NCBI GenBank assembly: GCA_945482615.1
Contig: CALYRG010000001.1
Coordinates: 1-64,000 of the forward strand
Source of the DNA: an uncultured Clostridia bacterium
GTDB lineage: Bacteria; Bacillota; Clostridia; Oscillospirales; Oscillospiraceae
DNA length: 64,000 bases
Direction of reading: 5' to 3'
A program made the translations under genes and the position numbers. This document shows, piece after piece, positions 39,846 through 48,017 of this stretch (the first letter of the stretch is position 1; each line of letters begins with the position of its first letter). The notes beneath the pieces were generated by a model. The model did not search any database. It was not told the origin of the DNA and saw only the letters and a list, made by a program, of their open reading frames with translations.

Positions 39846-40046
39846 TTATCCCTTATTCATGATGTGCGCAACCAGGCGCAGATTCCGTTCAATGAGGATG
39901 TTTCGGGCGTCCAGATCTCCCTGGTGGGCAAGCTCCACGTAATAGCGCTCCTCCTCTCCGGTCAGAGGCTTGGGGAAGGAGCCGGTGGACAGCTGCAGGG
40001 AGTACAACAGTGTGCTGAGCATCAGCCATGCGGAAAGCAGCATCAT
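39846..40046 (-). pseudogene. sigK: Truncated sigK, first 63 codons
   Basis: From ATG 40046 the first 63 residues are identical to intact sigK, through RLVAHIM. The frame then reads NKG and stops at 39848-39846. The conserved pro-sequence and upstream region are kept, so a short membrane-anchored peptide could still be made, but all DNA-binding and core-binding regions after region 1.2/2.1 are lost. It is the right-hand scar of the island insertion. Confidence 0.93.
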
Positions 40047-40092
40047 ACATCACCTCAGCATACCTTATTCGCTGTTGGTTGTCCCTTTTCCT
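39856..40092. repeat. Right copy of the 237-bp direct repeat (sigK 5' end)
   Basis: Identical to 30345-30581 in the same orientation. The flank at 40093-40131 (CAGGCTTCAAAAGAAC onward) resembles 30582-30620 but with substitutions and indels. Confidence 0.93.
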
Positions 40093-40263
40093 GCAGGCTT
40101 CAAAAGAACGCGCCTGCTTTCCTCCAAGGCCAGGATGCAGCCTGTACAGTGTGGCATTGGCGCTGATCGGAATATGCCTGTAGCATCCGGTTCCAAGGGT
40201 ACGCTGTCACATAGCTTTCCGTACGCTGTGTATCTCTCTGCCTCAGCAAAACATCAATGAAAA

Positions 40264-42801
40264 TCACTGCGCGCTGTACCGACCAATGGAAATCGTGCCG
40301 TTTTCCACCAGCCGGATGAACACTTCACCGATCCGAGGATCGAACTGGGTGCCCAGGTTTCTCCGGATTTCTGCAAGGGCATCCTCCACCGCCATCGGCT
40401 GCTTGTAGCTGCGCCGGGACATCATGGCGTCAAAGGAGTCCGCAAGGCACAGGCAGCGCGCACCCAGCGGAATCTGGTTTCCTGCCATTCCTCTGGGATA
40501 GCCCTTGCCATCCCACCGCTCATGGTGTCCCAGAACAGACGGAATGACATAGTCAAGGGACGGCAGATACTTGATCATGGAGATTGACGCATCTACGTGC
40601 TGCTGGATAATGGCGTATTCCTCCGCATTCAGCCGGGATTTCTTGGTCAGAATGGCTTCCGGCGTACTGATCTTGCCAATGTCATGCAGCAAGCCGGCCT
40701 GCCGGATAATCTCCACATGCTCCGCGTCCAGCTGCAGCTCCTTGGCAAGAATGGAGGCAAACTCTGCCACATTGTTGGAGTGATTGAATGTGTAGTGGTC
40801 CTTGGCATCGATGGCTGCCGTCAGCGCATAGATGGTGGACGCGCAGCTGTCTGCCAACGCCCGCTTGTCCCTGTAGCTGTCGGTCAGGCCGCCTGCTCCG
40901 GTCTGTCTGGAGTATAGCACCACCTTATTCTTGCCATTGTTCTTCGCAGAAAACAGCGCCATGCTGGCATAGGTAAACAGCTCGTCGATGGAAGCCGCAT
41001 CGGTGGGATAGGCGCTGATTCCGGCAGACAGAGTCAGGTACTTCTTCGCTCTGCCCTCCGGTTTCTCCATCTGCGTGCGAAGCCATTCCTGCGCCCGCAG
41101 TGCATACTCCTGGGCCACCGCAGCTGTACACATGGGGAAGCTGACTGCAAATTCCTTGCCGTTGTACCGCGCCGCCGTACCCCGGGATCCCACCAGAAGC
41201 TCCAACGCCCGGGCAAACTTCTGCAGGATCCGGTCGCCTTCGCCGGTGCCGTAAAGCTCGTTATAAAGATGGAAATCATCAAAGCTGATAATCATCAGGG
41301 AGATCTGGTGGTTTTTTGACAGTGCAAATTCCTTTTCCAGATTCTCATGGAAAAAACGCCGGTTGTAAAGATTGGTCAGCGGGTCCCGCTGGGCCTTGTA
41401 CTTCAGCTCCTCATACATAACCGCGTTGTTCAGCCCGATGGAAAACACCGCCGACGTGGACTCCAGGAAATTCATGCTTTCCGTGGAAAGTGTCCGGTGC
41501 TTTCTGCTGTGGTCTGCGGCAGAGATCAATGTAACGGCCATCAGCTGATTGTTGCTGCAGATGGGCAGAATGGCGGTCACGTCCATTTCCTCCAGACGCT
41601 GCTTCTCCTTCGCCCACATAGCCCGGTAATTCTGGGTTCGGCGGAAGCTTCCATAGCTGATGGCCCGGGGGTGGGCCGAAAGCCACTGGATCAGGGGATG
41701 ATCCGCCGGGAAGCTGTCCTTCAGCGCCATGGCGACATCGGTGGTTCCCCGCATCCGATAGTCTCCGCTGGCAGGATGATAGAGGAACACCCTTGCGGTC
41801 TGCCCACGCAGGTTCTCCTGAAGGAAGCTGCAATACAGCTGGAGCAGCGGATTCAGCTTCAGCGTCTTGCTGGCGGCAGTGCTGAACTCCCGGAACCGCA
41901 CCTCCCGCTCTTCCGATTTCTTTGTTAAGAGGTTCGCCATCAGCCAGTGGAACAGCTGGTACAGCCCCAGCGTGCCCAGCGTCATGAGCACGGAGGTCAC
42001 AATCACCTCATACGCCGCGTAATTGGGCAGAATCCGGTGGTACAGCGCGGAAAACCTGCCGTGCGCATTCACCATTACCAGCACAGCACACAGAATGGAC
42101 ACCGCATATATCGGCCCATTGCTGACAATTCCCTCCAGGTGGATGACTCTGCGCTTGTAGAGCATATAGTAGAGGCAGACTGCATTGATGCTGCAGGAGA
42201 AGGTATCCACCGGCAGCGACACCATCTGAGGAAGAGCGGCAGCGACGGTTCCGAAAAACATGATGAAAACGCCCACAAACAGAGGTGTAAACTGAGAAAG
42301 ACTGATATTTCCCTCCTTGCAGCTGCGATAGATCAGAAAACACGCTACAATAATGGTAAACACAGCCAAGGCCACCGGCAGCGCCAGCAGCGGCGACACG
42401 CCATACACAAACCGCCGCTCATTGCCGTCCATCACCATCCGCGGATCGGTAATGAACATATTGCTCAGGTTCATAACGGTAATGAGAATCCAGCTCACAA
42501 ACAGAACACTGCGCAGAAAATACCCGCGGGTATTTGTGTAGCGATAGACAAAGTTATACAGGAAGAACGGCACCAGGAAGATTCCCGTAATGGAAATCAT
42601 GTACCAGAACGGCGGGCCGGGGAACAGCTCCATGCGCATGAACAGAGACCCAAGGCTCCACGCTGTGAAGGTCAGCAGCAGTCCAATAAAGGATCGTACC
42701 AGCCGGTCCTTTTTCACCGAGCCAACAGCCAGAAGCAGGAAGATGTTAAACATCGAGGCGATCAGCGGAACAATGATGAATACCCGTTCATTCAGCGACA
42801 C
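40264..42801 (-). CDS. 7TM/GAF-like/degenerate GGDEF/HD-GYP signalling protein
   Basis: An 845-residue inner-membrane protein. Residues about 1-260 carry seven or more hydrophobic helices of the 7TM sensor type. A GAF-like region follows (about 300-460). The GGDEF domain begins RDPLTNLYNRRFFHENL, but the signature reads YNGKEF instead of GGDEF, so cyclase activity is unlikely. The HD-GYP domain is complete: LLHDIGKI, HVDASISMIKYL, HHERWDGKGYPRG and LADSFDAMMSRRSYK. This predicts c-di-GMP phosphodiesterase output with a GGDEF-derived regulatory module. Last gene of an operon; its start overlaps the GH3-type gene by 10 bp. Confidence 0.9.
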   Translation of the reverse strand: MSLNERVFIIVPLIASMFNIFLLLAVGSVKKDRLVRSFIGLLLTFTAWSLGSLFMRMELFPGPPFWYMISITGIFLVPFFLYNFVYRYTNTRGYFLRSVLFVSWILITVMNLSNMFITDPRMVMDGNERRFVYGVSPLLALPVALAVFTIIVACFLIYRSCKEGNISLSQFTPLFVGVFIMFFGTVAAALPQMVSLPVDTFSCSINAVCLYYMLYKRRVIHLEGIVSNGPIYAVSILCAVLVMVNAHGRFSALYHRILPNYAAYEVIVTSVLMTLGTLGLYQLFHWLMANLLTKKSEEREVRFREFSTAASKTLKLNPLLQLYCSFLQENLRGQTARVFLYHPASGDYRMRGTTDVAMALKDSFPADHPLIQWLSAHPRAISYGSFRRTQNYRAMWAKEKQRLEEMDVTAILPICSNNQLMAVTLISAADHSRKHRTLSTESMNFLESTSAVFSIGLNNAVMYEELKYKAQRDPLTNLYNRRFFHENLEKEFALSKNHQISLMIISFDDFHLYNELYGTGEGDRILQKFARALELLVGSRGTAARYNGKEFAVSFPMCTAAVAQEYALRAQEWLRTQMEKPEGRAKKYLTLSAGISAYPTDAASIDELFTYASMALFSAKNNGKNKVVLYSRQTGAGGLTDSYRDKRALADSCASTIYALTAAIDAKDHYTFNHSNNVAEFASILAKELQLDAEHVEIIRQAGLLHDIGKISTPEAILTKKSRLNAEEYAIIQQHVDASISMIKYLPSLDYVIPSVLGHHERWDGKGYPRGMAGNQIPLGARCLCLADSFDAMMSRRSYKQPMAVEDALAEIRRNLGTQFDPRIGEVFIRLVENGTISIGRYSAQ

Positions 42802-44432
42802 GCCCTGTCTCCCCCTTCCCAGTCACACGAGGTCTGCAGCCGGAGAATCTCCAGCACCGTTTCCTTCGTGGCGCCAACCGGAGGGATGTGCCCGCCGGTA
42901 CGTGCGGTGTAGCGCTCCATGCTGCCGGTTTTGATAACAGTGACCTTCAGAGGATCCACATTCAGCAGCCGCTTCAGATCGCTGTAATCTCCGTCATAGA
43001 AGTGGAAATACAGGGCAAGATGGTCCCTCAAAAGCTGGCATCCGATTGCATTGGCATCCGCATCCTCCGTATCCAGCTCCACATACAGGTTGAGGAAGGA
43101 CCGGTTCTGTTCGTCATATTCCTTCACCGCAAACCAGTGCGCAATGGGCAGCCGGGACAGGCGGATCACCTTTTCGATCTCCCGCTGGGTGATCCGGGTG
43201 AATCCGGCAATGTCGATCACAGAAGGAACCCGATCCACATACTCAAACTGGGGCAGGTCAATCTTATCTCCGGCGTTTCTCAGGCGCAGGCAGCGATACA
43301 CATCACCCACCCGATACCGCAGGAAGGCGCCCCCGTGGAGCACCGTGATCACCAGCTCGTAGTTCTGTCCGGCCACCAGCTCGTTCATCAGGTAGGTGTT
43401 GGGAACATAATCCGGCTCTGCCATCTCTCTGCGCAGCTCCGTCTCCGGGATAAACTCATAGAAGCAGGCATCGGGGAACAGTACCAGGCCGTTCTTGCTC
43501 CAGGTTTCGGTGCCCATGCAGGTGGGTTCCGTTCCGCCGGCGATTTCCAGCGGACGGATGCCCCAGGCTTCTTCCAGCTCATCCCTGTACAGTGCCGTGT
43601 CCGTGCCTACGCACACAAAGCCCTGCAGGTGAAAGAGATCTTTGGGGCGGATGGGTGTGCCGTCCCGCTTTTCCCGGTACTTGGCATTGAGCAGCCGCCA
43701 AAGCATTTTCGGGCGGAGGGAGAGCAGCTCTCTGAGGCGAATGCTTCCGCCGGAGCTCTGGGTCAGCGCATCCAGGCTTCTGGTTGCGCCGTAGAGCACG
43801 CTGCTCATGCCGAAAAACAGATTCATGTCCTTCTTGATGGCGAGCTTGTAGCCGGTCTTCATCTGCTGGCCGAAGGACATTTTCCGTGCCTCCCGCACAG
43901 AGGGCATGAATCGCAGATTGATTTCCGGGTGAATGAGATCCGGGAACATGCCTGTGGCATAGGGCATCGGAGCCAGACTGTACAGCACCCGCATACCCGG
44001 ATAGACACAGAAGGTATTGCGCCCATGGGAGGTAGCAAGCAGCATGGCGCCGATGATATTCGTCTTGTAGGTCTCCAGCATGCCTTCCGTGTACGGAGCC
44101 CTCTTGGAGGGGAAATCGCCGCCCTCCCAGGTGGTTTGCAGCCAGAGCACAGGCTTTTCCGGCAGCATCTCCTCTTTCTGGGGAATCAGCACATCCGCGT
44201 AATCCTCAAAGCTGGTCAGCGGAACCATTTTCCGGAATTCCTCCACTGTGGCCGGCACGCCCTTGCGGAAAAAGCGTTGGCCCAGAGGACACCGGGACAT
44301 GAGGTCCACCTGCTCCATAAGCAGCCGCTTTTGAATGGTCATGTATTCGTCCATGGACAAGTCCAGAAAGCTGCAGTATTCCTGCCAGATTTCCTTTGCC
44401 GAATAATTTCTGAGCTTTTCTTCAAATGTCAT
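42792..44432 (-). CDS. GH3 family acyl-adenylate/amide synthetase
   Basis: A 546-residue protein of the GH3 auxin-responsive-promoter type within the ANL adenylate-forming superfamily. Recognised from YATGMFPDLIHPEINLRFMPSVREAR-like core segments, LEIAGGTEPTCMGTETWS (adenylate binding), QNYELVITVLHGGAFLRYRVGDVYRCL, and the C-terminal VDRVPSVIDIAGFTRITQREIEK. Bacterial members link an acyl group to an amine or amino acid through an acyl-AMP; the substrate here is unknown. It overlaps both neighbours by 4-10 bp, so it is translationally coupled to the ICMT-like and signalling genes. Confidence 0.85.
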   Translation of the reverse strand: MTFEEKLRNYSAKEIWQEYCSFLDLSMDEYMTIQKRLLMEQVDLMSRCPLGQRFFRKGVPATVEEFRKMVPLTSFEDYADVLIPQKEEMLPEKPVLWLQTTWEGGDFPSKRAPYTEGMLETYKTNIIGAMLLATSHGRNTFCVYPGMRVLYSLAPMPYATGMFPDLIHPEINLRFMPSVREARKMSFGQQMKTGYKLAIKKDMNLFFGMSSVLYGATRSLDALTQSSGGSIRLRELLSLRPKMLWRLLNAKYREKRDGTPIRPKDLFHLQGFVCVGTDTALYRDELEEAWGIRPLEIAGGTEPTCMGTETWSKNGLVLFPDACFYEFIPETELRREMAEPDYVPNTYLMNELVAGQNYELVITVLHGGAFLRYRVGDVYRCLRLRNAGDKIDLPQFEYVDRVPSVIDIAGFTRITQREIEKVIRLSRLPIAHWFAVKEYDEQNRSFLNLYVELDTEDADANAIGCQLLRDHLALYFHFYDGDYSDLKRLLNVDPLKVTVIKTGSMERYTARTGGHIPPVGATKETVLEILRLQTSCDWEGGDRACR

Positions 44433-45019
44433 GGCCTATCGTTCCTTTCCGACTGCCTGAAGGAAGCAATCATCTCTTTTGCGCTGGAAAAGGTTGGAAT
44501 CAGAAACGGTGTTGCCTTCTGATATTCCCTGTAGCGGTCAATGGTATAGGGAAAAATCCATCGGTCCTGGCAGTACACATAGAGGACATCCCCTGCCGTG
44601 AAGAGCAAAAATGCCAGCAGCCACAGCGGGCTCATGAAGGCAAGTGCCATAAACCCATAAAACGCACCCAGCCACAGCACCCCCGGGTGACGGCACAGCG
44701 CGTACATCCCGCGGCAGCTCAACGGCTGCTTTTCCGGCGGGCAGGACTGCCTGTCCTCCTGTCTGGGCTTCACAGCGAAGAAGACGCTGTACACCAGCAG
44801 AAGCAGGCTCACCAGCGCCAGCCCCATGGAGACGGCGGAACTGCCGTCCAGTCTGTCCCAGCTGCTTACCCACAGCAGCCGGAGGGTGGAGGCGATGAGC
44901 AATCCGCACCCAAAGAGGAACAGCGGCGCTCCACACCCTGGCCGTCTGCGCAGGCAGCAGTAGTCGCAGGCAGCCATTGGAACAAAGGAAAGGGTGCCCA
45001 TCAGCAGTGGAAGCATCAT
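44429..45019 (-). CDS. ICMT-like membrane protein
   Basis: A 196-residue protein with about five predicted membrane helices. The C-terminal half has the outline of isoprenylcysteine carboxyl methyltransferase-like proteins: LCRHPGVLWLGAFYGFMAL, LLFTAGDVLYVYCQDRW, and YREYQKATPFLIP. An N-terminal CDYCCLRRRPGCG cysteine patch follows the first helix. Possibly a lipid-substrate methyltransferase; this rests on topology and the RHP motif only. It overlaps degV and the GH3-type gene at ATGA-like junctions. Confidence 0.65.
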   Translation of the reverse strand: MMLPLLMGTLSFVPMAACDYCCLRRRPGCGAPLFLFGCGLLIASTLRLLWVSSWDRLDGSSAVSMGLALVSLLLLVYSVFFAVKPRQEDRQSCPPEKQPLSCRGMYALCRHPGVLWLGAFYGFMALAFMSPLWLLAFLLFTAGDVLYVYCQDRWIFPYTIDRYREYQKATPFLIPTFSSAKEMIASFRQSERNDRP

Positions 45020-45870
45020 GCGTCCCTCTCCAAAAAAGCAAATCCGATGCAGCCGGGGCCTGTGTAAACGCCAATTACCGCGCCGACCCAGCCTATGTGG
45101 ATGCGGCAGTCCGGATCTGTTTCCAGAAGCTCCAGCCGGATCTTCCGGGCAAGCTCCTCCCGGTCGCTGTGAAACAGGAACACGTCGCCGCCAAAGGCAG
45201 CCCGCTTGCGGTACAGCTCCACGACCCGGGCGACAGCATTGTCGTATCCGCGCACAACACCGATGTCCTTCACAAGTCCATCCCGAAACGTCAGGATCGG
45301 CTTCACCTTCAGCAAATCGGCAGCCAGAACCCGAATCGCTCCCACACGGCCGCCGCGCCGGGCATATTCCAGCGACTGCATGGCAAAGTACACCCCGATT
45401 TTCGGACGGATCACATCCAGCTCCGCCACGATCTGGGCAGCGGAACAGCCACGCTTTGCCAGCTTTGCAGCCTCCCTGACCAGCGTCCCCAGGCCGAAGG
45501 ATATCTGCAGCGAGTCGTATACGGTTATGGGCGTGGTAAAGCCCTGCTCTATCAGCAGCGTACGGCTGCTGCAGGCAGTGCTGTATGCGCCGGACATCCT
45601 GCTGGTGGGACTGATGCAGAGAATTTCGTCCGCGTATTCGGCGGCCCTCCGGAAGGTGTCCATGTTCAGCTGCAGGTTCGGATGTGCTGTTGTGGGCAGC
45701 TTCTCACACCTGGGCAGCCGCGCAAAAAGCGTTGGAGGATCAATTTCCAGATTGTTCCGGAATTGCTCGGATTCCGAGAAAATGATCACATCCGGAATCA
45801 TCAAAACACCATATTCCTCCGCCAGCTCCGGGGACAGGTCGCATACGGAATTTGTGACAACAGCTACCAT
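45016..45870 (-). CDS. DegV family fatty-acid-binding protein
   Basis: A 284-residue cytoplasmic protein. The DegV opening VAVVTNSVCDLSPELAEEYGVLMIPDVIIF is clear, with TTAHPNLQ, LCISPTSRMSGAYSTA for fatty-acid head-group binding, and YDSLQISFGLGTLVREAA. Start ATG 45870 is the start of the conserved domain; the open frame extends 32 codons further upstream over the promoter. DegV/FakB proteins bind fatty acids for a kinase. It heads the four-gene operon, which suggests lipid- or acyl-linked functions for the others. Confidence 0.9.
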   Translation of the reverse strand: MVAVVTNSVCDLSPELAEEYGVLMIPDVIIFSESEQFRNNLEIDPPTLFARLPRCEKLPTTAHPNLQLNMDTFRRAAEYADEILCISPTSRMSGAYSTACSSRTLLIEQGFTTPITVYDSLQISFGLGTLVREAAKLAKRGCSAAQIVAELDVIRPKIGVYFAMQSLEYARRGGRVGAIRVLAADLLKVKPILTFRDGLVKDIGVVRGYDNAVARVVELYRKRAAFGGDVFLFHSDREELARKIRLELLETDPDCRIHIGWVGAVIGVYTGPGCIGFAFLERDA

Positions 45871-45931
45871 AATCGGGCATCCCCTCTCTGTTTTATGTAA
45901 ACGTGCACACGCCCGCATTTTTCTGTTTTCT

Positions 45932-45960
45932 ATTCTAACATCATTCAAAAACATTGTCAA
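45932..45960 (-). promoter_or_regulatory. Promoter of the degV operon
   Basis: On the minus strand TTGACA (45960-45955) and TAGAAT (45937-45932), 17-bp spacer, about 60 bp before the degV ATG. Confidence 0.85.
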
Positions 45961-46124
45961 TTCCATTCGTTTTTTACTCGTCCGGATACCCTGTCATTCA
46001 TTTCCCTGCTGCCGGAAAACCCGGTCTTTCCGGTTGATTTTTGGGGGGCAGATCGTGTAGAATCAAATCAGTCCGGCCGCGTCATGCGTCACGCAATTGC
46101 AAAGTTGAAGTCAGGGAGGACTGG

Positions 46125-46622
46125 ATGGGTATGACGATTATTCCGAAGGTAAAAGAAGAACGCATTCTCAATGGGAATGCGGTGATCCACCGTGTACACT
46201 GGCTGTTTCCCGAGGAGACGGAAGACCGTCTGCGCAGCGCTGCCCAGGCGCTGTTCCCGGATGATCCTGCCGGGTATCCGGTCCGCGTTTCCCTGCTGGA
46301 TACCGAATCTCAGGCCTACCGGCTGAGGATTCTGCCGGAGGGCGCCGAAGTTGAAGCGGACTGCGCCGCGGCAGCCTTTTACGCCATGCAGTCTCTGGCC
46401 ATGCTGCACCGTCTGTATGCCGGAACCATCCCATGCCGGGAAATCTCCGATGCGCCCGGCCTGCCCTTCCGGGGCTTCATGCTGGATGTGACCCGGGGCC
46501 GGGTCCCGACCATGTCCAGCCTGAAGGCAATCGTCCGGCAGCTGGCCCGGTACAAGATCAACAAGCTGCAAATATACATCGAAAACGCCTTTCCCTTCGA
46601 GCAAATGCCGGGTCGCCCATAA
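46125..46622 (+). pseudogene. Truncated GH20 beta-hexosaminidase
   Basis: A 165-residue open frame starting after AGGGAGGA. It keeps the N-terminal GH20b domain and the start of the catalytic barrel (LPFRGFMLDVTRGRVPTMSSLKAIVRQLARYKINKLQIYIENAFPF), then ends abruptly in EQMPGRP. A working GH20 enzyme needs roughly 300 more residues including the Asp-Glu pair, none of which is found downstream. The join to unrelated non-coding DNA indicates a deletion. Confidence 0.85.
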
Positions 46623-46729
46623 TGGGTAACGCGGGCAATATGCATCGTAACAGAGCCCGGTCAATTCTGGGCGAATGATCCTTTCGCTGTGGATCATTTT
46701 CCCCCCTTGATTTGGCCCTGCGCCGTCAA

Positions 46730-46766
46730 AAAGGACTCCCTTGCCAATAACGGCAAGGGAGCTTTT
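46730..46766. terminator. Bidirectional terminator between the GH20 remnant and the CE15 operon
   Basis: CTCCCTTGCC (46736-46745) pairs with GGCAAGGGAG (46752-46761) around AATAAC. TTTT follows on the plus strand and AAAAA precedes on the left, giving a minus-strand U-tract. Confidence 0.85.
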
Positions 46767-46825
46767 CGTGTGGCGCGGTAATTGGGACTGGGACATGCAA
46801 AAAGCGAATAGCGACAAAAGTCCGG

Positions 46826-48007
46826 CTACAGGATCCGGGCCACATGCTCGGCCAGGCATTTCCAGTCATACTCCGTCAGCAGATGGGGGCCTTTGCGCAG
46901 ATGGTAACCGATGGCACCCGCCTCTACAGGGGTGTTGACCGCCGGGAAGGATTCTTCCAGCCGGGGATTGCCGTAAAGTGCGTAAACTTCACTGGCCAGT
47001 ACGGTGCTTCTGTGTTCCCCTTCCGGGTCAGCCCAGAAGTCTTCGCTGCCGCTGGCGACATGGAGCACTCGGGGCGCCACCAGGGCAAGGACTGTGTGCT
47101 GGTCAAAGGGCAGCGCGGCCTCCCTGCCTACAAATTTGCCGAAGGCCGGGGCAAACCAGTAGGGCATCATCAGATTGATGCTGGCCATATTCTCCCCGTG
47201 TTTGCCCCGCAGCTGGGCAGCACCGCAGCAGCCGGAGCCGTTGGGCATGACCCATGCGAACCGCTCATCCGTGACGCCGGCCCACAGGGCGGCCTTGCCG
47301 CAGCGGCTGTGACCGGTGACGCCGATCCTGCTGCTGTCAATTTCCGGCAGCGTCCGCAGGTAATCCAGAACGCAGCTGGCCGCAAATGCCCAGATGGCCA
47401 GGACGCCCCACTCATTTTCCCCACGGTTTTTGGTGGTTCCGAAAATCGCAGCCAAACCGCTTTCAAAGGCGGCATCGTCCGGCTGCGCCTCGGTGGCGTA
47501 GAAGCCGGAAACCGCGTGGCCCATTTCCATCATCATGGGCACAGGCCAGTGGCCGTTGTCCATGTCCACCGCCAGATCCAGCGCCCGGCGGGGGCCGCCC
47601 ATGTCCATGGGGCCGTCCATGACAATGTTCAGCATACTGAGGATTTTGGGTAAATCCTCCATTTTGAAGCCCTCGGGCATTTTCTGAGGCACCAGAACCC
47701 GGGACTGGCTGCAGATCAGCAGGGTGGCAGGGATTTTTTTTGCGGATTTCGGCAGGAAGGTGTACAGGGGAAAGGTATGACTGCCCAGTCCGGTGGTTAC
47801 AGTGATGTCCGTAATCAGCCGGTCTGCCTTACCCTCCAGCACGGTCTGCCGGGATTTGAGTTCCCAGCTGACGGAATACGGCATTTCGGGGCGGCAGCCG
47901 TATTCGGTTTCGGCGATGGTCCGGACCATTGCCCGGCGACGGGCTTCCCATTCCGCTCTGCATTCGCCGGGCTGCAGCAGCGCCGGAACATTCTCAAATG
48001 TCCGCAT
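46826..48007 (-). CDS. CE15-like glucuronoyl esterase-type hydrolase
   Basis: A 393-residue alpha/beta hydrolase. The nucleophile motif RIGVTGHSRCGKAALWAG matches the CE15 GCSRxGK signature with His in place of Cys. The next conserved pieces are NGSGCCGAAQ, ALVAPRVLHVASGSEDFWADPEGE, and the catalytic His in YHLRKGPHLLTEYDW. No signal peptide is seen, so it acts in the cytoplasm, probably on imported ester-bearing oligosaccharides. Start ATG 48007 follows GAGGAGG. It is 10 bp downstream of the GPH transporter gene. Confidence 0.85.
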   Translation of the reverse strand: MRTFENVPALLQPGECRAEWEARRRAMVRTIAETEYGCRPEMPYSVSWELKSRQTVLEGKADRLITDITVTTGLGSHTFPLYTFLPKSAKKIPATLLICSQSRVLVPQKMPEGFKMEDLPKILSMLNIVMDGPMDMGGPRRALDLAVDMDNGHWPVPMMMEMGHAVSGFYATEAQPDDAAFESGLAAIFGTTKNRGENEWGVLAIWAFAASCVLDYLRTLPEIDSSRIGVTGHSRCGKAALWAGVTDERFAWVMPNGSGCCGAAQLRGKHGENMASINLMMPYWFAPAFGKFVGREAALPFDQHTVLALVAPRVLHVASGSEDFWADPEGEHRSTVLASEVYALYGNPRLEESFPAVNTPVEAGAIGYHLRKGPHLLTEYDWKCLAEHVARIL

Positions 48008-48017
48008 GGATGCCTCC

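Larger units (their letters stand above)
30582..39855. mobile_element. Skin-like island at sigK: defence operon plus TnpV, no recombinase
   Basis: Everything between the two sigK repeats. Contents: about 0.5 kb non-coding, a four-gene plus-strand defence operon (31189-38790), then DUF6809 and TnpV on the minus strand, and palindromes next to the right repeat. The island is visibly richer in A/T than the flanks, most clearly in 36.3-38.9 kb. Skin elements are known to interrupt sigK in Bacillus and Clostridioides. Here the break leaves one complete gene, because the 5' end is duplicated. No integrase or serine recombinase gene is seen, so mobility would need a partner in trans or has been lost. 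Confidence 0.75.

Noticed and set aside
30582-39855. A recombinase, integrase or excisionase gene inside the island.
   Set aside because: All plausible frames on both strands between the repeats were read; only the four defence genes, DUF6809 and TnpV look real. Their motifs do not match serine or tyrosine recombinases.
39810-40260. Plus-strand ORFs over the right sigK repeat (39810-40166 and 39970-40260).
   Set aside because: They are the reverse complement of duplicated sigK and its upstream region. The same frame appears opposite the intact sigK, which explains their similarity.
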